A stretch of DNA of 64,000 nucleotides from Streptococcus ruminantium (GCF_003609975.1 NZ_AP018400.1:1128501-1192500); one strand, 5' to 3'. Positions 19,075-28,300 are shown, counted from the stretch's first letter. Program-made: numbers and translations. The notes: a model not told the origin generated them from the sequence alone.

Positions 19075-20079
19075 CTAATTCATCGCTAAAACTTGTTCAA
19101 TCGCACATTGAACTTCCTCATCCTTTATTCCTAGTGGTTTCAGGTCTTTTCTTATAACATTCAGCAGTTCTAAACGATCTATTTTGTTGGAGAATGGTAA
19201 TAAATGAAGCTGCTTGCACCATTGAATAATGGCTGTCATTTTCTCTTCTGACTCATGGTTCAAGTAAGTAAAAAGCAACAGGATAAATGCATTCCTTCTA
19301 AGCGATTCATCTAGCCAATTTAATTCTATTTTTGCGAGGTTTGCTCCTAGTTTCTCAACTAAAGACCAAGCATCTGTGCTCAGACAATATCCGTTTAGCA
19401 CCGTGAGAACCTCTAAAATATCTTTCAGCGCTCTTGATAATGTCGAATTTTCAAAATCAACTATAGCTTGAGAAGCATCTTTTAATAAAGCGCTTTCACA
19501 ACCTTTGATAAGAATACCATCTACCAAACTGGATAGATGATGATTGTTTATTTTTTTAATAACAGCTAGGTAAAGCAGAGAATTTATTATACCAGCCTTC
19601 AAATCTGAAACAGGCTGAGCCAGAAGCAAATCTCTATCCACTATAATGAGCCGAACTGACTCCTCCAGTAAGATTCGTGGATTTTTCCACTCCTCAGCTA
19701 CTACAAATGGCAAACTTGTAGAAGGAAGTGACAGAGAAGTCGGAATCAAGACAAATGGCAAGCCCAGCAGATTTGCAACAGCCTTCGCACACTCCATCGC
19801 GACATTGGTACCAAACCCAATAACAAGATCTGCACGGTGCTGAAACCCCATTTCTCCAACTTCTTCAATCAAGGCTTGACTCATCTCTGTCAGACAGGCT
19901 ACTTTGGTAATTAGCCCATGACAGGTTAGATGTTTCACCAAACCTTGTATATCTTTATTATACTCCCACTCTACACATAAAACAAGGGGACGATGACCTA
20001 TCTTCAAAATATCAACCGCACAATTTTCTAAGAGATTATTCCCCTGGATGCTGCGTGAAAGACTTGAGAATCGTTTCAT
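19075..20079 (-). CDS. Degenerate glycerol-dehydrogenase-like protein
   Basis: A 334-residue paralogue of the following gldA (compare SLSRSIQGNNLLENCA with the gldA start SPSRYIQGKHVLFQGA), with the same fold but without its chemistry. The nucleotide loop GGGxxxD is changed to GFGTNVAMECAKA, the metal-binding Asp is Asn (AGIINSLLY), and both metal-binding His positions are lost (WSLVEKLGA and SLRRNAFIL). The frame is intact over its whole length, so it is probably expressed. It may be a regulatory or structural pseudoenzyme, or an enzyme in early decay. It lies between talC and gldA in the same operon, 42 bases from each. Confidence 0.8.
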   Translation of the reverse strand: MKRFSSLSRSIQGNNLLENCAVDILKIGHRPLVLCVEWEYNKDIQGLVKHLTCHGLITKVACLTEMSQALIEEVGEMGFQHRADLVIGFGTNVAMECAKAVANLLGLPFVLIPTSLSLPSTSLPFVVAEEWKNPRILLEESVRLIIVDRDLLLAQPVSDLKAGIINSLLYLAVIKKINNHHLSSLVDGILIKGCESALLKDASQAIVDFENSTLSRALKDILEVLTVLNGYCLSTDAWSLVEKLGANLAKIELNWLDESLRRNAFILLLFTYLNHESEEKMTAIIQWCKQLHLLPFSNKIDRLELLNVIRKDLKPLGIKDEEVQCAIEQVLAMN

Positions 20080-20121
20080 AATGTCCCCCTTATTTTTTTA
20101 TTATATATAGCCTAAAAGTTC

Positions 20122-20790
20122 CTAGATGGATTTTTTTCCATAACTGGCTGACCAATCGCTGGCAAAGTCATCCACTGCCTTTTCAATAGCTGGCATAGCG
20201 AAAGCTGCTTCAAATATATCTACACCTGCTGTAACAGCCTGTGCACCGTGCGCAAATGCTTGATTGACTTGATGAACATTTTTAAATGAAGCTGCCAGGA
20301 TTTTACTTTTCGAACAATCTCGATCAATAGCCTCTGCTAGTTGAGCAATAACTGCATTCGAATCAATGTTCAGATTCGCCATACGATTATAATAGGGCGC
20401 TAAGTAATCTGCACCAGCTTCAATAGCCAACAAACCTTGAAAAACACTGTAGATGGCCGTTGCTGTAATCTTATACCCTTCTGCTTTCAAGATTTTCATA
20501 GCAGCTAAGCCAGCAGATGTTACTGGAACCTTAATATAGACATTTTCTGGTGCCAACTCACGAATTTTTTTAGCATCTGCCAAAATACCTTCGTAATCTT
20601 TTGCCACAACTTGTACATGCAGTGAAGCTGTTGGTCCGATTAGATCACGAATAAGGTGCAAATGTCCGAAAAAGTCAATGCCCCCCTCTTTCTTTGCAAT
20701 GGTCGGGTTTGAGGTCACTCCTGCAAGCGGAAGGACCTGAGCCCATTTTCTTATCTCCTCTATATTGAGGGTATCCAGCATAAATTCCAT
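20122..20790 (-). CDS. Transaldolase / fructose-6-phosphate aldolase-like protein
   Basis: A 222-residue small class I aldolase of the TalC/FSA group. The start [13 protein letters not shown], the phosphate/active-site region [18 protein letters not shown] (24-41) and the Schiff-base lysine in [12 protein letters not shown] (about 86) are visible. Members split or join C3 units, such as dihydroxyacetone plus an aldehyde phosphate; its position between pflD and gldA suggests it handles dihydroxyacetone from the dehydrogenase. Only 15 bases separate it from pflD, so they are co-transcribed. Confidence 0.88.
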   Translation of the reverse strand: MEFMLDTLNIEEIRKWAQVLPLAGVTSNPTIAKKEGGIDFFGHLHLIRDLIGPTASLHVQVVAKDYEGILADAKKIRELAPENVYIKVPVTSAGLAAMKILKAEGYKITATAIYSVFQGLLAIEAGADYLAPYYNRMANLNIDSNAVIAQLAEAIDRDCSKSKILAASFKNVHQVNQAFAHGAQAVTAGVDIFEAAFAMPAIEKAVDDFASDWSASYGKKSI

Positions 20791-20805
20791 AATAAGTAAC
20801 CTCTT

Positions 20806-23250
20806 TTACAATGTATGTTCTGTACGACCGATAATGTCGTCCTGCGTTGCTCTAGACAGTACATTGAAGAACGCTGAATAACCCGCCACACGGACAATCA
20901 GGTCACGGTGTTTTTCAGGATGCAACTGCGCATCAATCAAGGTTTCTCTAGAGACAACGTTGTATTGAATATGATAACCATGCAAGCGGTTAAAAAATGT
21001 CCGCAGTAGAGCAATCAATTTTTGTTTATCTTCTTCTTTTGCAAGAGTTTGTGGATTAACTTTCTGATTGAGCAAAACTCCTCCAACAATTTCATGTGTT
21101 GGTAATTTTGCAACAGACTTCAAAACGGATGTTGGTCCATTTTTATCCATATTATGAGATGGTGAGCAACCTTCTGCAAGTGGAGTCCCTGCATTCCGTC
21201 CGTCTGGAGTCGCTAGCGTGCCACGACCTTGTCCCACATTTGCAGAAATAGATGATGTACCTGAATAGCGAATACCACCAATAGGCCCCCTGCCAAAACG
21301 AGTATTTGGATACTTAGCAATCTCATCAATATAGATATCATAAGCTGCTGTCACCAACTGGTCTGCATAATCATCATCGTTACCATATTTTGGTGCATCC
21401 TCAATCAACATCTCTTGGATTTCTTTACCACGCTCACCAGCATAATCTGTTTCCAAAGCATACCACAACTCCTCTGGGGTCAGCCTTTCTTCTTCAAAGA
21501 CCAGTTTCTTGATGGCTGCTAGAGAGTCAGATAAATTAGCAATACCAACCTGCAAACCTGAAATATAATCGTAAATCGCTCCGCCTTCTTTCAAATGCTT
21601 GCCGCGACCAATGCAGTCATCTGTAAGGGCGGAGCACAGGATATCTGGTACCTCTCTTTCCAGAGCAAGGTCAATTGCATTTTCTACAATAACACTCATA
21701 CGTGTCAAGTGGCGGAGGGTTTCTTCCCAAGCAGCTTGCAACTCTTCAAAAGATTTCATATCTTTGAAGTGGCCAAAGGCAGGAGCAAAGCGTTTCCCAG
21801 ATGCCGGATCAATACCATTATTCATGGCAATCAACAATACTTTCGGGAAGTTCATGTAGCTCATCCCTGTACAACGATAGCCCCATTTCCCCGGAACTGC
21901 TGTTTCTACACAGCCAATGGCACTGTAATCATAGGCATCTTCTTCCAAGACACCTTTGTCGATAAAGGATGGAATGATAATCTCATCGTTATTAAAAGCT
22001 GGCATACCAAAGCCAAGTTTCATTACTTCTATACATTCATTCATGAAGCGAGCATCCAGACCTGCATGATAGCGAACCGTTAAGTTTGGTTGTGGTAAAT
22101 GCGTTTGGGCAACAGACTTCAATACCAGATAAGAAAGAGGATTGACCGCATCCTTCTTATCACGTGTCTGTCCGCCAATTGTGACATTTTGATACAACGG
22201 ACTACCTGCAGATGAGAAGGTGTGGGACTGACTGCGAACCTTGTTGATAGTGATGGTCTTAATCCACAAGTTGGTCAAGCGTTCAACAATACTATCTTCT
22301 GTTTCACGACCTGCTTCCAAATCTGCTTTTACATAAGGATACATGTACTGATCAAACCGTCCATAAGATAGAGAATGTCCATTTGACTCAATTTGTAAGA
22401 TACACTGAATAAACCAGACGGATTGTACCGCCTCTGCAAAGGTCTCAGCAGGCTCATATGGAACTTTAGAGCAAATGCGTGCAATTTCCAACAGCTCCTC
22501 ACGGCGTTTAGCTGTCGGTGCTTTTTCTGCTAATGCTGTCGCCAAGGTAACAAAACGATCTGCGTAGGCCTTTACAGCTTTAATGATGATGAAAATAGAG
22601 TCATAAAAGTGATACTTATCAATACTTGCCGGATCTGTCAAGTCAAGGTTTGACTTCGCTTTATGCACCCGTTCTTCAAAACCACGCAAACCCTGTTCTA
22701 ATACTTTTTGGTAATTGACAGCCAAGTGCGCATCACCTGAGTTCATCTTACCTTCCATACCAAAGAAGCCAGTTTCCATATACACCTGAACCTCTTCTGG
22801 AAGTAGAACCCCAGCTCGTGATCGAAGATTGTTCTTTTCCCAGAATGGCGCAATATTTCGTAACTGCTCCTTGGTTTCTTCCGTAATATAGAAGACATCC
22901 CCATCCCGTTTTTCAAATAAATCCAATTCATTCAAAACAAATTCCAAGGTATACTCAGGGAAAATCGGAGCATCTTTGTTGGAAGAAGCTTGGTTTCCTA
23001 CAATCAAACTTTCTTCTTCAATGTAGAGCGTCATGTTCTCCAATATTTCCTTGAGCATGTAAGCTCTTTTTAACACATTAGGCTTTTCTCTATGCTCTTG
23101 ATAAGCTCTTGTTGCTAGAACAGCTCGTTCTGCATCAATATAAGGTTTTTTATCAAGAACATCTTCTCTGTATTTGTTCATCCGATCTGTCAGACTTCCA
23201 AAATACTCTGTTTTAATGCTGGTGCTAGCTACTTCAGTTACTGTTTTCAT
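20806..23250 (-). CDS. pflD: Glycyl radical enzyme (PflD / glycerol dehydratase-like)
   Basis: An 814-residue anaerobic radical enzyme. The active-site thiyl Cys lies in SAIGCVETAVPGKWG (about 445), where a single Cys is followed by Val-Glu, and the glycyl radical site is RVAGYSAFFNVL (about 789). True pyruvate formate-lyase carries two adjacent active-site Cys, so this GCVE type belongs to the PFL2/diol-dehydratase/lyase branch even though it is usually called formate acetyltransferase 2. The substrate is unresolved. It has its own promoter and starts with ATG after AAAGGAT. The activase is the divergent gene at 27448. Confidence 0.88.
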   Translation of the reverse strand: MKTVTEVASTSIKTEYFGSLTDRMNKYREDVLDKKPYIDAERAVLATRAYQEHREKPNVLKRAYMLKEILENMTLYIEEESLIVGNQASSNKDAPIFPEYTLEFVLNELDLFEKRDGDVFYITEETKEQLRNIAPFWEKNNLRSRAGVLLPEEVQVYMETGFFGMEGKMNSGDAHLAVNYQKVLEQGLRGFEERVHKAKSNLDLTDPASIDKYHFYDSIFIIIKAVKAYADRFVTLATALAEKAPTAKRREELLEIARICSKVPYEPAETFAEAVQSVWFIQCILQIESNGHSLSYGRFDQYMYPYVKADLEAGRETEDSIVERLTNLWIKTITINKVRSQSHTFSSAGSPLYQNVTIGGQTRDKKDAVNPLSYLVLKSVAQTHLPQPNLTVRYHAGLDARFMNECIEVMKLGFGMPAFNNDEIIIPSFIDKGVLEEDAYDYSAIGCVETAVPGKWGYRCTGMSYMNFPKVLLIAMNNGIDPASGKRFAPAFGHFKDMKSFEELQAAWEETLRHLTRMSVIVENAIDLALEREVPDILCSALTDDCIGRGKHLKEGGAIYDYISGLQVGIANLSDSLAAIKKLVFEEERLTPEELWYALETDYAGERGKEIQEMLIEDAPKYGNDDDYADQLVTAAYDIYIDEIAKYPNTRFGRGPIGGIRYSGTSSISANVGQGRGTLATPDGRNAGTPLAEGCSPSHNMDKNGPTSVLKSVAKLPTHEIVGGVLLNQKVNPQTLAKEEDKQKLIALLRTFFNRLHGYHIQYNVVSRETLIDAQLHPEKHRDLIVRVAGYSAFFNVLSRATQDDIIGRTEHTL

Positions 23251-23298
23251 AGTTTTATCCTTTCTTTAGAAACAGTATTTAGTTTCGTTTGTAAGAAT

Positions 23299-23328
23299 AG
23301 TATACTCTGTAATAGAGCCTATTGTCAA
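23299..23328 (-). promoter_or_regulatory. Promoter of pflD-talC-gldA
   Basis: Minus strand TTGACA (23323-23328), 18-base spacer, TATACT (23299-23304), about 50 bases before pflD. A CTTACAAACGAAAC word overlaps the start region and resembles the TTACGAA words at the other promoters of this cluster. Confidence 0.8.
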
Positions 23329-23401
23329 TTATAGTTAGTTAAAGCTAGGATTTCTGAGGCAACTTGCACATTCTTGCAAACTTTTTAAGTAGCATTCTTG
23401 G

Positions 23402-24703
23402 CTAAACTGCTTCTTTCGTCTCATTATCACAAGCTATCTTATCTTGAATCTTAAAGAATGGAAAATAAACAAGTGTTGATACTGCTAAAATAAGAATCTG
23501 AACAACCGCTCCCTGCCAGCCACCAACCATAAAACCAGAGATGATGGCAGGAGTGGACCAAGGCAAGGTGACACCTGAGAATGGCTGCATAAAGCCAATT
23601 GAAATAGCACCATAGACAATGAAGGCTGCCAAGATTGGCACCAAGACAAACGGCAAGAACATCACCGGATTCATCACAATTGGGAAGCCAAATACAACCG
23701 GTTCATTCACATTAAAGAGTGCAGGAAAAGCTGCTACTTTACCGAGTGCTTTATACTGTTTTGACTTCGCTGCAAATAACATGGAAAACACGATACCAAA
23801 CGTAATACCTGAACCTGACATAATCAAAAAACTATCTAAAAACTGCTGGGTCACAATATGAGCTCCATTTTCTAAAGATAGCTTATCTGCTGCTAGAAGA
23901 GCCTTATTAGCATCAAGGTTTGATAGAAGCAAAGCGGTAACAACACCATTCACAACTGACTGTCCGTGTACACCAAACCACCATAGGAAAGAAATGAAGA
24001 AGGCAATCCCGATGGCACCTGGCAATGAACCTGTTAGCCCTTGAAGAGGCACTTGGATTACATCGTAAATCATTTCAATGAAAGTACCACCATTTGTCAC
24101 TATCTTAGAAATGATATAGACAATCATAGACAATGAGAATATAACAAAGGCAGGGATCATCGCCTCAAACTGTTTAGCAATCGCCTGAGGTACTTGTTCA
24201 GGCATTTTAATAACAATATGACGCTGAATAAAGGTCGTATAAATAGCACCTACTACCAATCCGATGATAATTGCACCGATAATCCCCTGACCACCAAACC
24301 AAACTTTTGCAACAGCATCACTAATAGGTTCACCGATTGCTGGAACATAAGAGGATTTCAAAAGAATAAAGAATGAAGAAACTGATAGCACACCGGCTGG
24401 AAGCGGTTCTACACCACTATTTTTCGCATAAGAGTAACCGATTGCAAAACAAGAAATCAAACCCATGATTGCAAATGTTCCACTATAAACCTGCATGAAA
24501 GGCTCTGTCCAATTAGGACCAAATAAAGAAGCAATTGCAGCATTCAAATCTGCAAAAGGTAATTGCCCTAAAATCAAGAAAATACTACCAACAACTGTCA
24601 AAGGCAAGATGGCTAACATACCATCTTTTAGAGCAATAATTCCTTTCATATTTACAAATTTCATGATTGGGACAATAATTTTTTGTGTATCAATTTTGGA
24701 CAT
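23402..24703 (-). CDS. PTS sugar permease, cellobiose/lichenan type, IIC
   Basis: A 433-residue integral membrane permease with about ten hydrophobic segments, beginning MSKIDTQKIIVPIMKFVNMKG and including the family block FNVNEPVVFGFPIVMNPVMF (about 335), which carries the conserved NEP and H/E region of the lactose/cellobiose IIC family. It imports and phosphorylates a beta-linked sugar or related polyol together with the IIB and IIA below. The ATG at 24703 is preferred over that at 24709 because AAAGGAG then has correct spacing. The sugar is not determined by sequence; the cluster suggests a precursor for the glycyl radical pathway. Confidence 0.92.
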   Translation of the reverse strand: MSKIDTQKIIVPIMKFVNMKGIIALKDGMLAILPLTVVGSIFLILGQLPFADLNAAIASLFGPNWTEPFMQVYSGTFAIMGLISCFAIGYSYAKNSGVEPLPAGVLSVSSFFILLKSSYVPAIGEPISDAVAKVWFGGQGIIGAIIIGLVVGAIYTTFIQRHIVIKMPEQVPQAIAKQFEAMIPAFVIFSLSMIVYIISKIVTNGGTFIEMIYDVIQVPLQGLTGSLPGAIGIAFFISFLWWFGVHGQSVVNGVVTALLLSNLDANKALLAADKLSLENGAHIVTQQFLDSFLIMSGSGITFGIVFSMLFAAKSKQYKALGKVAAFPALFNVNEPVVFGFPIVMNPVMFLPFVLVPILAAFIVYGAISIGFMQPFSGVTLPWSTPAIISGFMVGGWQGAVVQILILAVSTLVYFPFFKIQDKIACDNETKEAV

Positions 24704-24715
24704 GACCATACTCCT

Positions 24716-25021
24716 TTATGAAACCATGCTGAGCGCTAATTGCAGAACTTTTTTACCATCCAACATACCGTAGTCTGCCATTGGAATTACGGCAATCGGA
24801 ATCTGTTTCTCATCGCAGAGAGCTTTTGATTTATCAAGTGTATAAGCCACCTGCGGGCCCAACAAAGCAATGTCAATTTTATCAAGGTAATCTGCAATTT
24901 TCCCTTGAGAGTGTGCAGTAATTTCAACCTCCACACCAGCATCCGCTGCAGCAATTTTCATGTTGTTGACCAACATACCTGTAGAAAAGCCAGCAGCACA
25001 AAAAAGAGCAATTTTAACCAT
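24716..25021 (-). CDS. PTS sugar subunit IIB, lactose/cellobiose family
   Basis: A 101-residue cytosolic phosphocarrier. The phosphocysteine is Cys8 in IALFCAAGFSTGMLV, followed by the small phosphate-binding loop of IIB-cellobiose proteins. It receives phosphate from IIA and passes it to the sugar bound by IIC. The ATG at 25021 follows AGGAGGAAACCGAA. It sits 35 bases after the IIA stop and about 12 bases before IIC. Confidence 0.92.
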   Translation of the reverse strand: MVKIALFCAAGFSTGMLVNNMKIAAADAGVEVEITAHSQGKIADYLDKIDIALLGPQVAYTLDKSKALCDEKQIPIAVIPMADYGMLDGKKVLQLALSMVS

Positions 25022-25056
25022 TTCGGTTTCCTCCTAAATATAAAATATATTTTGTT

Positions 25057-25380
25057 TTAATTAACTTTTTGTAGTTCTTTTCTCAAATCAATAATTTCTT
25101 TAATTAAATTGATTTCCGTAATGGATGTCATCAAATGGTCTTGAGAGTGGACAAATAAGGCAGTAATATCTGATTTTGAACCTCCTGCTTCTTGTGCAAG
25201 GAACTTGGTTTGCATATTGTGAGCTTCCAATAGTGCTGCATCTGCAAGTCTCAATTCTTCTTCAGCCCCTTCCTCCTCACCAGCTTTGACAAGTGAAAGA
25301 GCTTGATAGGCATGACTCTTTGCATCTCCAGCATAAATAATCAATCCCATGATCAATTGATCAGCAACAATCATTTCCAT
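25057..25380 (-). CDS. PTS sugar subunit IIA, lactose/cellobiose family
   Basis: A 107-residue trimeric helical phosphocarrier. The phosphohistidine is in FVHSQDHLMTSI (about residue 78 from the chosen start), and the helix with AGDAKSHAYQALSLVKAG is typical of the family. The ATG at 25380 is preferred to the TTG at 25395 because GGAGGAAAAAACA directly precedes it. It is the first gene of the PTS operon, under the promoter at 25437-25465. Confidence 0.92.
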   Translation of the reverse strand: MEMIVADQLIMGLIIYAGDAKSHAYQALSLVKAGEEEGAEEELRLADAALLEAHNMQTKFLAQEAGGSKSDITALFVHSQDHLMTSITEINLIKEIIDLRKELQKVN

Positions 25381-25436
25381 TGTTTTTTCCTCCAACTTGT
25401 TTTATTTGTAAGTAAATATTTTTCTTTCGTAACCAA

Positions 25437-25465
25437 ATCATATCATTTTCTATAAATGGAGTAAA
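25437..25465 (-). promoter_or_regulatory. Promoter of the PTS operon
   Basis: Minus strand TTTACT (25460-25465), 17-base spacer ending in TGA, then TATGAT (25437-25442). Confidence 0.8.
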
Positions 25466-25478
25466 CATATTTATGGAA
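25448..25478. promoter_or_regulatory. Candidate operator palindrome over the PTS promoter
   Basis: TTCCATAAAT-N11-ATTTATAGAA (minus strand), 9 of 10 symmetric positions, covering the -35 box. The size and spacing fit a dimeric or tetrameric regulator such as the SorC-type protein encoded just upstream. Confidence 0.5.
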
Positions 25479-25524
25479 CATTTTCTGTTTTTATATATTT
25501 ACGCACTTTTGTGCAATATTAAGT

Positions 25525-25571
25525 AATTAAAAAACACCCAAATCACATCTATAGTTGATTTAGGTGTTTTA
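25525..25571 (-). terminator. Terminator of the regulator pair
   Basis: Minus strand AAACACCTAAATCA / TGATTTGGGTGTTT stem followed by TTTTTT. It separates the regulator genes from the PTS promoter. Confidence 0.85.
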
Positions 25572-25588
25572 AAGGTTACTCTTGCCTA

Positions 25589-26560
25589 CTACTCCAACTG
25601 AAAGTTGGAAGCTTGATCAAGTTCCAAAACTTTCACTATTGTTCGTTCATCTGTCACCAAATGATGAATATATCCAGCACGTAAAACCGCTAGAATAGCT
25701 TGAGCTTTTTGATCTCCGTATGCCAACGCCATCGTGTCTGGAACCTCTTTCAAATCTTCTAAGGATATAGCAATGGTTCTTTTTTGCAAATCTTCAACAA
25801 CTTGTTTCCCCTGTTGGTCAAAACAACGACAACAAGTTTCACCAACTGCTTTTTCAACTGATAATTGCTGGAAATCGTCCGCTGTCAACATATCTAACCA
25901 CTGGCGATTTTTTTCATCAACCCCACCGCCAATTCCTACTACTGCAACATCCAACTGTTTCCAATCTGCCCGTAATTCCTCAAAATATTTAGAAGACAGA
26001 ATACCATTAGCAAGTTCTTGATTTTCTTGAATGATAGTTGCATTGATAAAACGACATTCTCCGCGAAATTTGCTAGCCATGTTATAAATCAAGGTATTGA
26101 CATGATAACGTGCGTGAATATGACTAGGCCCACCAGCAATAGGAACAAACTTGACTCCTTTCATGCGATGATGCCCGATTTTATCTACGATAAGACTAAG
26201 ACTTCTTCCCCATGAAAATCCAACCTTCTTCTCATCATCAATCAGATTGGTTAGCATATCCGCAGCTGCTTGAGCCAAGCGATTTTCCAGATCAAACAGA
26301 TCCTCATCTGTACTATTTTCAACCAGTTCAAGGCCTTTCAGACCATACCTATTCTGCACATACTTCTCTAGTTGATAAAGCCGCCTATCAAAATCTTGAA
26401 TTTCAATCTTTACAATACCTTCCGACTTAGCCTTGGTCAGCATTCTACTGACCGTTGTTCGATAAATCCCTGTTTCAGTAGCAATTTCTGCCTGACTTTT
26501 TCCCTCTACATAATAAAGATAGGCGATTTTGGCTAGCTGCCTTCTTTTTTCTTGTTTCAT
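25589..26560 (-). CDS. SorC-family sugar-binding transcription regulator
   Basis: A 323-residue regulator. An N-terminal helix-turn-helix (about 8-45: RRQLAKIAYLYYVEGKSQAEIATETG, TVSRMLTKAKSEG) precedes a SorC sugar-phosphate-binding domain with GFSWGRSL (about 110), the VVGIGGGVDE loop (about 210) and a C-terminal segment LAYGDQKAQAILAVLRAGYIHHLVTDE typical of the family. It probably senses a phosphorylated intermediate of the PTS sugar and controls the operon downstream, where a palindrome overlaps the promoter. It starts 12 bases after the DeoR-type gene. Confidence 0.88.
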   Translation of the reverse strand: MKQEKRRQLAKIAYLYYVEGKSQAEIATETGIYRTTVSRMLTKAKSEGIVKIEIQDFDRRLYQLEKYVQNRYGLKGLELVENSTDEDLFDLENRLAQAAADMLTNLIDDEKKVGFSWGRSLSLIVDKIGHHRMKGVKFVPIAGGPSHIHARYHVNTLIYNMASKFRGECRFINATIIQENQELANGILSSKYFEELRADWKQLDVAVVGIGGGVDEKNRQWLDMLTADDFQQLSVEKAVGETCCRCFDQQGKQVVEDLQKRTIAISLEDLKEVPDTMALAYGDQKAQAILAVLRAGYIHHLVTDERTIVKVLELDQASNFQLE

Positions 26561-26572
26561 CCTACCCTCGCA

Positions 26573-27316
26573 CTAAACTATTGTTACCTTTACATGAGCT
26601 TGCTGTAATTCAGTTAGGACTGTTTCGGTGATAGAAGTATCTGTAATCACCTGCGCAACTTGACTCAAGCTAAATCTATGTACGGTTCCACGCTTTGTAA
26701 ATTTACTAGCATCTGTCAGGACAATCATCTCTTCAGCAACCTCTGACATATATTGAACAACTTCACTCCGCATTAAATTCTTTCCAGTGAAGCCATGCTC
26801 GCTATCAAAACCATCTGCTCCTACAAAAGCTTTGTCAACATGGAAAAACTGAATCATTTTACGCAAGAGTGGCCCAACCGTCACTTGAGAATCTTTCTGA
26901 AATTCCCCACCTAGTAAAATAATCTGACAGCTATCATATTGTCGTACGAAATTCGCGATAAAATATGAATTTGTAATAATGGTGACATTCCTCTTGGTTT
27001 TACAAATCTCCTCAGCTAAAAGTGCACAAGTCGAACCAGACTCTATCATTATCGTATCGTTATCTGCAACCAAGTTAGAAGCTTCCTTAGCAATGCGTTT
27101 TTTCACATCATAGCGAAAAGACATACGAATATTGAGATCATCTCCACTATTTAAAACAGCATAACCATGCTCTCTCCGCAATAATCCTTTCGATTCTAGC
27201 TTATCTAAATCCTTACGGATGGTCACCTTAGAAACTTCCAACTGCTCTGCCAAACTGTTAACATCAATTTTCTCATGCTGTGATACTAACTGTATAATTT
27301 TATCTAAACGTTCCAT
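26573..27316 (-). CDS. DeoR-family transcription regulator
   Basis: A 247-residue regulator with a DeoR-type winged helix (about 1-55: KIDVNSLAEQLEVSKVTIRKDLDKLESKGLLRREHG) and a sugar-phosphate sensor domain with ESGSTCALLAEEI (about 90) and VGADGFDSEHGFTG. Members are usually repressors released by sugar phosphates. The start ATG at 27316 has GAGGTGAT upstream; the GTG at 27325 overlaps that site. It is divergent from the activase gene and first in the two-gene regulator operon. Confidence 0.88.
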   Translation of the reverse strand: MERLDKIIQLVSQHEKIDVNSLAEQLEVSKVTIRKDLDKLESKGLLRREHGYAVLNSGDDLNIRMSFRYDVKKRIAKEASNLVADNDTIMIESGSTCALLAEEICKTKRNVTIITNSYFIANFVRQYDSCQIILLGGEFQKDSQVTVGPLLRKMIQFFHVDKAFVGADGFDSEHGFTGKNLMRSEVVQYMSEVAEEMIVLTDASKFTKRGTVHRFSLSQVAQVITDTSITETVLTELQQAHVKVTIV

Positions 27317-27334
27317 TTTTATCACCTCATATTC

Positions 27335-27362
27335 ATTCTACCAAATTTTTGCTCTTTTTCAA
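27335..27362 (-). promoter_or_regulatory. Promoter of the regulator pair
   Basis: Minus strand TTGAAA (27357-27362), 16-base spacer, TAGAAT (27335-27340). Confidence 0.6.
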
Positions 27363-27380
27363 CTATTAGCAGTCTTTTTG

Positions 27381-27421
27381 TTACGTTCGTAATTGTAAAA
27401 CTTTCTTTTATGTGATAAAAT
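27381..27421 (+). promoter_or_regulatory. Promoter of the activase gene with TTACG palindrome
   Basis: TTGTAA (27393-27398), 17-base spacer, TGATAAAAT extended -10 (TAAAAT 27416-27421). The palindrome TTACGTTCGTAA (27381-27392) touches the -35 box and is a candidate operator. Confidence 0.7.
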
Positions 27422-27447
27422 CAAATTAAATCGAAAAGGAGTACGTC

Positions 27448-28224
27448 ATGAACATAAGAAAAGGTATTATTTTTAACATCCAGCATTTTTCCCTCCATGA
27501 TGGACCCGGTATTCGGACAACTGTTTTCTTAAAGGGTTGTCCCTTACACTGTCCTTGGTGTGCAAACCCAGAATCTCAAAAGCGAAAACCCGAGCCTATG
27601 TTAGATGCTATTAGTAAAAAAACAACTATCATGGGAGAGGAAAAGACAGTTGACGACATTATGATAGAGGTCATGAAAGATATTGATTTCTATGAAGAAT
27701 CTGGAGGTGGTTTAACACTTTCTGGTGGAGAAATTTTTGCCCAGTACGAATTTGCTAAAGCCATTCTAAAAGAGGCAAAGTCACACGGTCTTCATACTGC
27801 TATTGAAACAACTGCCTTTGTTGAGCACCATAAGTTTGTTGATCTCATTCAATACGTTGACTTTATTTACACAGATTTGAAACACTATGATACTATATCC
27901 CATCGGAAAGTAACTGGGGTCAATAATAATCTTATCATCCAAAATATCCAATATGCCTTTTCTAGTGGAAAAGAAATTGTCCTTCGCATTCCTGTTATCC
28001 CTGAGTTCAATAACTCATTAGAAGATGCCGAAGAATTTGCTCAGCTCTTCAATCAACTCAATATAGACAAAGTTCAACTCCTCCCTTTCCATCAATTTGG
28101 TGAAAACAAATATAAGCTCTTACATCGTACATATAGTATGTCTAATGTTAAAGCTCTTCATCCTGAGGAATTGAAGGAATACCAATCTATCTTCATAAAG
28201 CACAATATCAACTGTTACTTCTAG
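27448..28224 (+). CDS. Glycyl-radical enzyme activating enzyme (radical SAM)
   Basis: A 258-residue radical SAM protein that installs the glycyl radical on the PflD-type enzyme. The 4Fe-4S motif is CPLHCPWC (CxxxCxxC, residues 31-38), followed by the SAM-binding GGE motif in LTLSGGEIFAQYEF and the DLKHYD segment (about 147). No extra ferredoxin-like Cys cluster is inserted, so it is of the short, PflA-like size. The ATG at 27448 follows AAAAGGAGTACGTC. It is divergent from the regulators, with its own promoter. Confidence 0.9.
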   Translation: MNIRKGIIFNIQHFSLHDGPGIRTTVFLKGCPLHCPWCANPESQKRKPEPMLDAISKKTTIMGEEKTVDDIMIEVMKDIDFYEESGGGLTLSGGEIFAQYEFAKAILKEAKSHGLHTAIETTAFVEHHKFVDLIQYVDFIYTDLKHYDTISHRKVTGVNNNLIIQNIQYAFSSGKEIVLRIPVIPEFNNSLEDAEEFAQLFNQLNIDKVQLLPFHQFGENKYKLLHRTYSMSNVKALHPEELKEYQSIFIKHNINCYF

Positions 28225-28300
28225 CAGTTAGGATGGAAAAATTACCATTCTACTACCTTGATACACTGCATCATCCTTGCTGGTCAAATCTTTCTCAATA

